Below are positions 12,726 to 22,368 of a stretch of 64,000 bases of DNA, one piece after another. Below the pieces are notes generated by a model that was given only the letters and a program-made list of their open reading frames with translations, was not told the origin of the DNA and did not search any database. Numbering within the stretch: position 1 is the first letter of the stretch; every line of letters begins with the position of its first letter. A program made the position numbers and the translations under genes. The stretch is from Phoebastria nigripes (taxonomy: Eukaryota; Chordata; Aves; Procellariiformes; Diomedeidae): contig JAYKAV010001842.1 of the NCBI GenBank assembly GCA_035582835.1, positions 753,989 to 817,988 of the forward strand. Direction: 5' to 3'.

Positions 12726-13402
12726 CCCCCGTAGTGCAGGCTGTTCATGATTAAACACGATGGTTCCACTGTGTTGCAACTCACTGCTTTCACAGGAAAC
12801 CGAGACAGATACAGCCCAAATCAGGCGAGGAAATTAAACTCCAAGAAGGCGTGATGTTCTGTGGACTGAAGCAGCCCCAAACCTCTTGTCCAGGAGTCAC
12901 GGGATGTGTTTTCCACCAGTCCTCTCTGTGCACTTGGTGAGATAGAGGTGATCTGCTGAGCTGTGTGAGTGGAAGCTGAAAACCAGCCTTGGTTTAAGTT
13001 TAGGGAGACATAGGCTGGCGGAAGGGTCTGGAGTCCAAGGTTTAGACTAACCGGAGATGAAAAGGCCACAAGAAGCAGCTCTCGGAGAAGGGTGAGGGAT
13101 TGGTGATTGTGAGCAAAGGCGGGACGGAAAGAGAGAGAAACAAGGCAGATTAGTTCAGCAGTAAAACGTGGCTTTGCACTGTTTAAACCTACCCGCAGAA
13201 GTGCTCGGTGACATCTTCTCCAAGGAGATGCACATTGCGTTTGAAGAGGGTATCGAGCAGCAACGCGTGGGCAGGGAGACATCTTGCAGCAAATCAGCCC
13301 TCTGGAGAGTTTGCACTGGGCTGGGGGATCCTTCCCAGCACACAGAGGTCCATAACCCTCCGTCGGCGTCTCCCCCGGCTGTAGCCCCCCGGACGCCCTC
13401 GC

Positions 13403-13822
13403 TCAGGCCACGGGGGTGCCGAGCTGCTTGCGCTGCAGCTCTGCGTCCGGGGGCTCCATGTCGAAAAGATTGACCAAGCGGGTGCTGGGGGCCGGGAGAG
13501 CCAGGGGGCCATCGCCGGCCGGCAGCAGGCTGTGTTCGTTCCCCAGCGCCCCGGACTCAACCGAGTCGGTCTCAGCCTGCAAGGTGAGGACGTTCTTGAG
13601 AGACGTGGCTGCACGGGGTCCGCTGTTGGAGTTCCTCATGGAGAGGGAAATGGCGCTGGGACGGGGCTCCCCCGAGCGCCGGCAGCAGGGCAGGTATTTG
13701 CCCATGGCCCTCTTGAAGTCCCTCATGAAGAGCGGGTAGATGATGGGGTTCATGGTGCTGTTGCAGTACCCAAGCCAGGTGAGCACGTCGAAGAAGCCGG
13801 CNGGGACGCAGCCGCAGACTGC
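13403..13822 (-). CDS. HTR6: HTR6 coding exon 3 (TM7 and C-tail)
   Basis: Encodes residues 297-435: ECL3, TM7 (FFDVLTWLGYCNSTMNPIIY), helix 8 and the cytoplasmic tail. The acceptor is CCCCACCAG|GCAGTC. The N at 13802 is in the third position of a CCN codon, so proline is certain despite the ambiguity. The stop codon is at 13403-13405. Confidence 0.96.
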   Translation of the reverse strand, partial: AVCGCVXAGFFDVLTWLGYCNSTMNPIIYPLFMRDFKRAMGKYLPCCRRSGEPRPSAISLSMRNSNSGPRAATSLKNVLTLQAETDSVESGALGNEHSLLPAGDGPLALPAPSTRLVNLFDMEPPDAELQRKQLGTPVA

Positions 13823-16626
13823 CTGGTGGGGGGACACAGTAAGGGTTAGCAGCGTCTCCCACCTCGGCCCCAATCCAGAGCGGTTTCCCAGGCATGCCAA
13901 CATTTTCCTTTTGAAGGAACCCTCCAAAACCCTTTCGAAGGGTTTTTCTTTGCCGTTGCTCCCTGGGGAAATTGCATCTTTGGTCCCAGACTCTTTCCAG
14001 CAAGACCTGCAGGCATCTGAGATCCAACCCAGCTGGATTCAAAGTGAAAAGCTTTTGAAAACCTGACATAAAAAACCCCGTATGTGCTTACCTGCATCAT
14101 GTTGGTGATGAAGAAGGGGAGCCAAGCCACGAAGAACATGCCCAGGAGGATGCCCAGTGTCAGGCTGGCCTTCAGCGCCTTCTTGCTGTGCTTGTTGGCA
14201 AACCTCCTGCTCTCGCTGCCGGCCGCGGGCTGGCTCGGGGCGCAGGGCACCTGCAGCGGGAGACAGGGCAGTGAGCGAGTGCTTCTCCCTGGGCCAGAGC
14301 CACCGGCACTGGTGCCAGCCTCCTGACCAAGGAAAGTGGCGTTTGGTGCTGCAAATCCTGCAAAAAAACCCACTGTTATTTCCCTTCTTGCACGGGGCAG
14401 GAGGATGGCACACACTGCAGTCCCTGAACCATAAATCAGGAAGAGGAGGCAATAGAAACCCTCAACATTGAGAGTTTTTTACTGTAAAATAGGGGCTTTA
14501 CCATTAAGATGCTTCTTTTCTAGAAAAATCCAACTCGGTCAATGTTTTGGTGAGGATAAAGCATGCTCTAAAGAGGCAGCTCTAGCTGTTGATTAGAGCA
14601 GCAAACTAATTATATTTTTAAAAGCAGGACTTCAAACATTTCAGCCTACAAACACCATAACTAACTCAGTCCTCTATCCACTCGTGCAATCTAAAATTAA
14701 GTTATTATCTCAGCTCTCTGCTGTAATTAAATGAGGCCCTGTTGCCACTCAGCTTCCTGCCCAAAAAGAGAACAAAAATCTGGTTAAAAAGATGAAACTT
14801 GAGGGTTCCCTGGCTGACACCTCCTTTTCAGCTCACCCTGAGCCGATTCGGGGTTCCTAGGAACCTGCTGGGACACTTGCCCCTGCTGAAGTACGGGGGT
14901 GGATGTTGGTTTTCCACGGCAGCGCAAAGCCCCTGAGCATCCCCCGGTCCCCTGCGCGGGGCAGCACTGGGGCCGCAGGGTTGCGGCAGGTTGCGTTTGT
15001 AGAGTCCAAAAACCTGGCATCCGGGGGGGGGAAATAAACATTTTATGATATTGTCTGTTTATTCTTTGATTCTCATTTTCCCTTCAAAAGTCTGGTACAT
15101 CTTATCACGCGCGGGAGAGCTGGCCGGGTCAGAGAGTCCTGGCTACTTTCTTAAACGAGAGAGAACAACAAACTAAATCAAGGTATTTAAAGGCAATTAA
15201 GTTTGTCTTTTCCCTGTAGGATATGAGGTCAATAAAGCTTATTATGGGGAATTAAAGCTGTTAGATTTAGTGGCAATTACCTTNTCTTGGAGAAATACAA
15301 ACAAGTGCAGCCACGTTTTGATTATAAAAAACACACACACTGGTTTAACCAGCAATCGAGTAAGGAGGTACTTTGCGGTTCCCATTATAGAGCAGGTAGC
15401 AAAAATAGAAGCTGGCTCTTCAAAATAAGGTGCTCTCCAGAATTTGGTATTTGCTATTATTTAAACTCCTTCTCCCCCACATGTCTCACGCCCACCATGG
15501 CCAAGATTTATGAGTGGAAAGTCAGATAAGGTTATTAAAAACCCTCTGGGACAATGCTAGCAAAGAGGGGGGCGAAACTGCATTTATTTTGTGTCGCTGA
15601 GCATTTTCACCTGTATCTTAAATTTATTTCTCTGCTTCTGCTCATGCTGTTTCTGTGCTCCTGAGCAGCTTAGAAGCGCACCATCGCCGGGACAAGATGC
15701 GGGGCACCTCCGAGGACGCCGCGGAGCAGCCGTCCTCCCATCACAGAGGTGGATGTTGCCCAAAATCTCCCTCCCTGCGGTCTGGTTGCCAAAGCTCTTT
15801 GCCGGCTCCAGCCCCGAGGCCATCCCAAAGGCAGAAACACCCCAGGCACCCAAACCACGGGGGTCTGCAAGGAGCAANGTCGTCGTGGCCACCTTACCTG
15901 CGGCGTGGTCTCGTCAGTGGTGGCGGTGGCCACGTTGGAGGCGAGGGAAGCCACCTGCACTGCTTGCTTGCGAGCTGCCAGGAGGATGCGGCAGTAGGTG
16001 AAGGAGATGGCGGCGGACGGGAGGAAGAAAGTCAGGCAGGAGGCCACCAGGGCGTAGGGCAAGCTGACCACCAGCCGGCACTGGTCCTCGTCCCCCCGGG
16101 AGGTGACGTTTGGGGACCAGACCTCAAACTCCAGCTCGTGCCAACCCATCTTGATGGGCAGGAAGGAGGCCAGCGCAGCCAAGGTCCAGGTGGCCAGGAT
16201 GAGCCAGAGGGCTCTGCAGGAGGTCATTCGCAGCTTGTATTTGAGGGGGGAGATGATGAGCAGGTAGCGGTCCAAGCTGATGACGCAGAGGTTGAGGATG
16301 GAGGCGCTGCAGCACATGACGTCGAAGGAGTACCAGAGGGAGCAGAAGTCGCCCTGCAGCACCCAGCGGCCGTAGAGCTGGTTGAGCATGGCCGGGGGCA
16401 TGACCACCAGTCCCACCATCAGGTCGGACATGAAGAGGGACACCAGGAAGTAGTTGGAGGTGTTGCGGAGGGAGCGCTGGGTGATGATGAGGAGGATGAG
16501 GAGGAAGTTCCCTGCCGTGGTCAGCAGGATGATGAAGCAGAGGAAAGCAGCCACCCAGCTGCTCCCCACCAGCAGTGAGCGCTCCCCCAGCACGCTGGCA
16601 TTGGGGGTCCCCAAATCGCCCTCCAT
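13403..16626 (-). CDS. HTR6: HTR6, serotonin receptor 5-HT6 (three coding exons, 435 aa)
   Basis: Class A GPCR for serotonin, Gs-coupled, at neuronal plasma membranes and cilia (family knowledge). The exons join in phase to 243+53+139 codons, giving 435 aa; the human protein has 440. Visible landmarks: N1.50 at N40, D2.50 at D68, amine-binding D3.32 at D102 in FDVMCCSAS, DRY at 119-121, ECL2 cysteine C183 paired with C95, ICL3 ending in FANKHSKKALKASLTLG, TM6 WLPFF (W286) with N293, TM7 W312, NPIIY at 321-325, and a palmitoylation-type CC at 342-343. The C-terminus VNLFDMEPPDAELQ...LGTP resembles the human tail. N10 and N173 are in N-glycosylation sequons. The start is the first in-frame ATG; the frame stays open upstream but contains no ATG. 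TM6 residue 6.47 is Ala (A285) where human has Thr. Confidence 0.97.
13823..14091 (-). other. HTR6: HTR6 intron 2
   Basis: A GT..AG intron of 269 bp, phase 0, splitting the receptor between TM6 and ECL3 right after FITNMMQ. Confidence 0.9.
14092..14250 (-). CDS. HTR6: HTR6 coding exon 2 (ICL3 to TM6)
   Basis: Encodes residues 244-296: the end of ICL3 and nearly all of TM6 (LGILLGMFFVAWLPFFITN). The acceptor is CCCGCTGCAG|GTG and the donor CAG|GTAAGC, both phase 0; 159 nt. The frame continues open into the following intron, which could be mistaken for coding sequence. Confidence 0.96.
14251..15897 (-). other. HTR6: HTR6 intron 1
   Basis: A GT..AG intron of 1647 bp between the exon ending at ICL3 and the exon beginning VPCAPSQ. 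The 3' third is AT-rich. No embedded gene or clear repeat was seen. Confidence 0.85.
15898..16626 (-). CDS. HTR6: HTR6 coding exon 1 (start to ICL3)
   Basis: Encodes residues 1-243: the short extracellular N-terminus, TM1-TM5 and the first part of ICL3, ending AARKQAVQVASL...TTPQ. The donor is CAG|GTAAGG on the minus strand, phase 0. The ATG at 16626-16624 has G at +4. The intron position after the QAVQVASL segment corresponds to the human gene. Confidence 0.96.
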
Positions 16627-16939
16627 GAGGAGCCGGGCGGCAGGGCTGGCTCCGGAGCTGGGGGGACTTTCTCTGGCCGTGACCTGTGCTAGGTGATCAT
16701 CGCCGGAGCCAGCTCCAGGGGAAGAAGTACCATCTCTGTCTCCCTGCTCTGTGTCCGTCCTCCTTTCTCCTCTCCTCCTCCTCTCCCTCTCTTCCCCCAC
16801 TCTCTCCCTTCACTGGCAATCAGGGCAGAGTGACGTTCCCAGGAGCCGATCAGCAGTAGCAAGGTTCCCCTCCCCGTTACTCACAGCCAGGCATTTCCTT
16901 GTCCCTGCAAATCCCCCTGCGCTGGGATGTCCCTGGACA

Positions 16940-17182
16940 CTGCTTCTGGATGCTGGGGATGCTCTGGACACCGGGGAGGCTTGGGATGCTCTGGATGCCG
17001 AGATGCTTGAGGCGCCAGGGATGCTCTGGATGGTGGGATGCTCTGGATGCTCTGATGCTCTGGATGTGCTGGACCAGGGAATAATCTGGACCCCAGGATG
17101 CTCTGGATGCTCCAGATGCTGGGATGCTCTGGACCCCAAAATACTCCGAGTGCTGGGATGCTCTGGACCCTCGATGCTTGGC
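16940..17182. repeat. GATGCTCTGGA minisatellite 5' of HTR6
   Basis: The 11-mer GATGCTCTGGA occurs eight times exactly within about 240 bp, interspersed with degenerate copies (GGACCCCAGG, GGATGCTGGG, CCGAGATGCT). The repeat unit is irregular, mostly 11 to 36 bp. It begins about 310 bp upstream of the HTR6 start codon, so it may lie in the HTR6 5'UTR or promoter. Open frames called across it on both strands follow from the repeat and from GC richness, not from a gene. Confidence 0.85.
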
Positions 17183-20100
17183 TCTCTGCCCCCCAGCTGG
17201 GCTTGGCTACCTGCAGAGCTCTGTCCCCCAGGGCAGCGGGGCCCCACTGAGCTCCTCCGTGCCTGAGCTCTGCTGCTGCTGCAGCTAGAGACAGCAAGGA
17301 GAGGCAGAGCAGCCCTGAGGCGAGGACGGGGATGCTCCCAGCCAAGCTCGCTGGTGAGGAAGAAGATGGAGCATGCAGGAATGTGGGAAGGTGTCTCCCC
17401 CCCAGCAGAGGTGCGTCCAGTGTGCAGGGGTGTGTGTGCGTGTGCAGGTGCCAGCTAGGCTTTTACCTGCGGCTCTCTGATGCACAGAAAAGGATGCAGA
17501 AATGCCGATTCGGAGGAGGTGGGGCTGGGGGGGGGGGCAGAGGAGGAGATGAAATGCAATGCTAATGAAAACAGGGATCTGGTCGAAACTCCACAAAGTG
17601 GCAGCCAGAGAGTTCCCTTTTCCGCCTTAAAGAGACAGCCAGCCCCGTGCTCTGCCTCCCCGCCACCGGCCGCCTCTGCCAACGCCGGAGACCCCGCGTG
17701 CGCCTGGCAGGTGGGCAGCGACCCACGGGCCAGCAGGTCTGCGGCTAAGCGCAGCCGGCAGCACCGAGCGCCAGGCTCCATCCTCCGTGCCAGTCAATAA
17801 AAAGCAAAATTTTGCAAAGCCAAATAAAAAGCGACAATACCTGCGTGCAATAGCCCACCGTTGCCTGCTCAGAAAGCAGCCAGAGGCATGGAAAGGACTT
17901 GCTGGCTGATTTTCCAGCCATCTGCAGCCAGGGATGGAGGGTGTGAGCAGAAGCCAAGGGAAAAGGCTGCACCCGCGCCAGGACAGCCAGCGGTCTTGCC
18001 CCTCCGCTCCGGGGTTATTTGGGCTGGCCTCGGTGCAGCCCAGGTCCGTGCCTTTGCAGGGGCAACCCTGGATGGACCCACGGCAACTTGCCCTTTGGCA
18101 AATGGGAGGCAACATGTCAGAGGACCCAGCGGGTCCTGCTGGCTTCTTCATCCCTTCTAGTTCAGAAGACGCTTCTGAATCTTTTAAGTGCTGTTAGGTA
18201 TCCCATGCTACCACCTCCATGCTTCAGGGCCAATACCTCCAGGTGCTTGGCAGGGACTGATTTGGGTTTTTTAATTATCCAGCTGCCGAAAGGTTTTTTT
18301 TCTTCCAACAAATGGCTGCAATTTCTGTTGGGGGGAGACCAGAGCCGAGGGCACTGACTCCAGCGCAAACCGGAGCCGTGTGTGTGTCTCCGTTGTGCCC
18401 TTGGCACCTACCCCTGCGGTCACAGGGCCAGACATTGCCCTTCCCTCCCTGCGCCGCCGCCGAAGCTTTTGTTAACACGCTTCCCCTGGGAAGATGCTGC
18501 TGCAGATGCCCCACCGGCCCCACCGGCCCCGTCCCGCTGCACCCCCAGCGCCGTCTGCGCTGCCCCAGCCGCCCACCCCGGAACAGAAATTTGTCTCTTT
18601 CCCAAGATCTACTTTTCTAATCACCTTTTTGACAACTTTGTCGTGCTTTTCCTAGTGGCTGAATGGGCAATTCAGGCCTGGAAACCACCTGTGAGCAAGG
18701 GACAGGGGAGATGCAGAGCAGGGCTCACCTCTGTGCACGGACACAGCCCATACGCAGCCCATTGCCCCCCCAGGATCTCCGTGCCACTGGAAAGCTGTTC
18801 ACTGGGAAACAGCTGCCGTCACTTGTACCAGGACAAGCTCTCCTGGGAGCTCGTGCACGGCGTCTGCCCTCCCTCCGCTTCCTCAGGACCCTCTCCTTGG
18901 ATGCTCCCAGCCAAACCTCCCCGGCCACCTCTGCGTCACTCTGTCCTGGCAGGCATCCAGGGCAGAGCACACACACGCGAGGCTCTGATCGCAGCAGGAG
19001 GTTTCTTTAGAAAAGCGCTTGTACCAGGAAACCCTCACTTCCTCGTCCCATCTGTGCTGGGAACAAGCAAGAAAACCCACCCCAAGCCCACACTGAGGCA
19101 GCCTCCCAGCTAGGATAAATCAATGCAGCAGCACAGATTTATCCCAGCTGGGTCCACGCCTAGTGCTCAGCAAGGAAATCGGGCCACAGTGCAAAGCCAT
19201 GCTTCCTTCGCAGCCCTGCTGCACCCCAACCTTAGGAGCATCTCCGTTTATCTCCAGAGCTTTTGCTTCAGAGAAGGAGATTGGATCAGGAGTGTGTCCT
19301 CCACAACTGGGTACGTGGGAGGTTTTGTATGCTTGGTTTGGATGTGTTTGCTGGGGAAGTGAATCTGAATTGATCAAAGCAAAATGTGTTTAAAAAAACC
19401 TGCCTTAAAATGAGGTCCAAATCCTACTGTTGCCCCGCAAAAGCTTCTCTGCTCCAGCTGCTCTGCTGCCCTGTTTGTGCTCTCTCCCCTGCGCTGCGTT
19501 TCTGGACACATCTGCAGGGGATCATGGTTTCCACCAGCTCTGCTCTCCAGTACCACTAGCAGGGAAAGCAAAACCAGGTTGTCAACAGCCACCCAAGTGT
19601 CAACATGGCAAAAAAAGGGCTGGTGAGCCGGAGTGAGTAAAACTGGAAGGCTGAGAGACCTCGGTGGGGACATCCAGGCAGTCCAGGGCTTAACGCAGCG
19701 GCCTCCAATAGTGCAATCTACTCTCAGGACCTCTTTCCATCCTTCAACTGGGATGGCTCCTTAGGGCAGATTTTGGATGGAGCCTGGCTAGCTACCTTTA
19801 AAAGGTTTGTGTTTTCATCTGCAAAACAGCCCTCCACTGCCTGCCTCCACTGAAGCTCAGGTTGTGTCGAAAGGAGGTGGAGACATCCTGCTCCGAACAC
19901 CTTGAACTGCAGCTCCTGGAGTTTATAGGAAGAGTTCCCCTGCTAAATCCAGCCCGTTTCCACTGTACACCAATAAAAGGGCCAGTGACAGGATGGGTTT
20001 CTCTACCTTTTCCTGGCTCTCTGGTAAAGCTCCCTTCCTTGGGAAGACACTTCACAGCCTAAAAACATTACCTTNATGCACAGGACACCTCCACCCCTGC

Positions 20101-20980
20101 CAGGGTCCTTCCTTTTCAGCCCATCCCCTTCGTTGCGGCAATTGCTGCCTTAACACAGACCGTCTCCCGCTTCACCACCCGGAGAGCCGCTCTCCAAACT
20201 TGTGCAGAGCCCCCAGAGCCTGGGACTCAAAGAGAGGGGCAATAAGAGCTGGCCACGTGCACGGCACAGCCTCCTGCCCCTCCAGGAGCAGACGGGACCT
20301 TCCCCAGGGTTAGGCTCAGGCAAGGGAGCATCATCTGATCGTTTCTGAGGGCACAACCACGCTGGGTGGCCAGGCATCAGTGGGACCGGAGGTTTGCAAG
20401 GACACGCTCTGCCCTGCCCAGGGAACGCTTGATCCAAACACCCTTGGAAAGAGCCCGCCGGTTTTCAGCCAAGGCGCTTGTGTCCCCTCCTCACCCACGA
20501 AGGGATGTCCGTCTCCATGTCCAAGTTCGCCTTCCTCCACTCCAGAAGCACTCCTGGAGGCCGTGAACATCTGGATGCCACAAACACGCTGGATCAAGAG
20601 TGTCACCTAGCGGCAACAGAGCTGGTAAAGATTGTATGATCCCGCAGAGACCCCACGCGCTTCCCACACAAGTGGGACCAACAGCCCTTAAACCTCCAGG
20701 CTGCAGCGACAAGGGCTGGGCGACAGCTGATGTGCAGGCTCCCCATGTCCACATGCAGCCCATATGCTGAGTATTTGGGGTTGGTTTTCCTTCTAGCGGC
20801 TCTCCCGCCTCCTCCCAAATTGAATGCAGCAGAAAGCTAAAGGGAACCATCGCTCTCCCATGCCCTGTACCCTCCTGCGCTGCTGTCCCGCCTGGTGTCC
20901 TGCTGTAAACGGCCTCTCCCCCGTCAGCACTGGGGAGCCTACTGCCAAAAACCAGACAGGCATCAGAGCACTGAGAAATG
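17183..20980. other. HTR6 upstream region / NBL1-HTR6 intergenic
   Basis: GC-rich sequence between the HTR6 5' side and the end of the NBL1 3'UTR, including a poly(G) run near 17528. It probably contains the HTR6 promoter and 5'UTR, but no TSS, TATA box or exon can be fixed from sequence alone. Long frames such as 18382-19113 (plus) show no domain or codon signature that I recognise. Confidence 0.5.
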
Positions 20981-20994
20981 GAAGTCAGAACTAA

Positions 20995-21000
20995 TTTATT
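20995..21000 (-). terminator. NBL1: NBL1 poly(A) signal
   Basis: AATAAA on the minus strand about 1.1 kb beyond the NBL1 stop codon, followed downstream by a GT-rich stretch (CAGTGCTCTGATGCCTGTCTGG). The implied 3'UTR length is close to that of mammalian NBL1. Confidence 0.6.
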
Positions 21001-22113
21001 TAAGAAAAAAAAAACCTTGTAAAAAGGAGGGGGAGGCATCGATTACAAGCTCTGGAAGCTCTTGTCGGGACAGTGCCAAAGAAATCAGCTTTATACAACA
21101 GAGAGAAAGGGGTAGCAGGAGGGGCCCAGGGCCGTCCCCCCACCCCAAGCCTCCCCAGCCCTGCACGAGCAGTCCCCTGCGAAGGTACATCAGCATCCCG
21201 GCGCTCGTCCCCCTTCTCCCTCCACCACCATTAAAGTGCAGCAGGGAGAGGGGGGAGAGGGGCTGGCTCCCACCCAGAACAGCCCAGCGCGAGCCTGCTC
21301 TTGGCCTTNCCCTGCGGGCCACGAAATGCGAAACCCCAGTGCCCATGGTATGATCCAGCTCCCTCGTCCCCAGGGAGCTACGTGGTGGCCCTGAGGACCA
21401 GCAAGGAAAGGGCTCTCACCCCCATGGTTCCCAGCAACCTCACACACGCAGCCCCAGAGGCACATCCTGGGGCAAAACACTCCCCAAGAGCTACCTAATA
21501 CGAGTGGGTTGGGGTTGAATTAAGGTCCAGCGGGTGCCAGGAGGAACAGCGCGTCCACACCGAGCCCACGTGTCCTTAGGCAGGCAGGGCAGACGGGAGG
21601 AAGAGGGGATGCCCCCGGTCCCGCACACCCCAGGAGAGATGCGCATCTCTTGTGGGACTGTGGAGAGGCTGCATCCCTTCTTCCTCCGCCCCAGGCACAA
21701 GCCGTTTACAAGAGAAAAACCCAGGACTCAGCAAGGGCTCCAGAGCAGGTTCAGGAGCCTGCAGACAGCCCCTGGGGAGCCCAGCTCAGCTCTTGCTCTC
21801 AGCCGAAGCCCCCTCGTCCGGGTTCCCGCTCCTCTCAATATATTATTACTATTATGTGCAAGTAGTTTTGCATCAGAAAACCCCAAGCCCTCCTCTCTCG
21901 CCCTGCAGCTCCAGCCCCACAGCCACCCCTCAGCCCCGCTTGTTCCTCAAAACGGTCCTCCAGCCCCGGGGTGTCGTGGAGAGCAAAGCGTGAGGGTAGC
22001 TATTAGACAGGAAAGACTCCACCACCCCCCTCCCTCCCCAAACCCCGGCCCTCTCCCTCGCACACACCCCCTGCCCGCGCCGCCGGCTGCAAGGACAGTC
22101 CGCAAGGGCCAGG
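21001..22113 (-). other. NBL1: NBL1 3'UTR
   Basis: Inferred from the NBL1 stop codon to the poly(A) signal, about 1.1 kb. GC- and C-rich on the plus strand. No coding content was recognised. Plus-strand frames here, such as 21534-22250, are proline-rich shadows of the composition. Confidence 0.55.
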
Positions 22114-22368
22114 TCACTCGTCGCCCTCCTCCTCGTGATGGTGGTGGCTGGAGGCGGGAGGTTCTTCCACCTCCTGTTGGTGGTGGGCATAGTGATGGGG
22201 GCTGGGACCTTCAGCGGGCATGTTCTCCTCCGCGTTCAGGTAGACGTTGAACAGGGCTCCCTCATGGCTNGGCTCCTTCCCGCAAGCCTGGCAGCTACAG
22301 TGAAGTATCTTCTCCACCAGCTTGTCAACCCTGGGGATCTCGTCGTTGCCTGGACAGTCCAGTGTCAC
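22114..22368 (-). CDS. NBL1: NBL1 last coding exon
   Basis: Encodes residues 95-178 ([20 protein letters not shown]...), the end of the knot and the His/Glu-rich tail. The acceptor is CTTCTACCCAG|GTGACA. The N at 22270 is the third base of a CCN codon, so proline is certain. The stop TGA is at 22114-22116. Confidence 0.96.
   Translation of the reverse strand: MTLDCPGNDEIPRVDKLVEKILHCSCQACGKEXSHEGALFNVYLNAEENMPAEGPSPHHYAHHQQEVEEPPASSHHHHEEEGDE

Larger units (their letters stand above)
10015..13402. other. Convergent TMCO4-HTR6 3' region
   Basis: This lies between two stop codons that face each other, so it should hold the 3'UTRs of TMCO4 (plus strand) and HTR6 (minus strand). It contains a MIR/CORE-type SINE at about 10540-10740 and possible poly(A) signals on both strands. 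No further coding exon was recognised. Confidence 0.6.

Noticed and set aside
13846..14415. 189-aa minus frame extending HTR6 exon 2
   Set aside because: Consensus splice sites and homology limit the exon to 14092-14250; the remainder is intron.
15655..16578. 307-aa plus-strand frame opposite HTR6 exon 1
   Set aside because: It is the antisense shadow of a GC-rich receptor exon; low-complexity Gly/Glu/His content with no domain.
16751..17266. 171-aa (plus) and 145/154-aa (minus) frames near 17 kb
   Set aside because: Produced by translation of the GATGCTCTGGA minisatellite; repetitive peptide with no gene evidence.
18382..19113. 243-aa plus frame upstream of HTR6
   Set aside because: GC- and Pro-rich with no domain or splice support; in the expected intergenic space.
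21534..22250. 238-aa plus frame opposite the NBL1 3'UTR
   Set aside because: Antisense to a known 3'UTR and coding exon; low-complexity Pro/Ser/Arg sequence.
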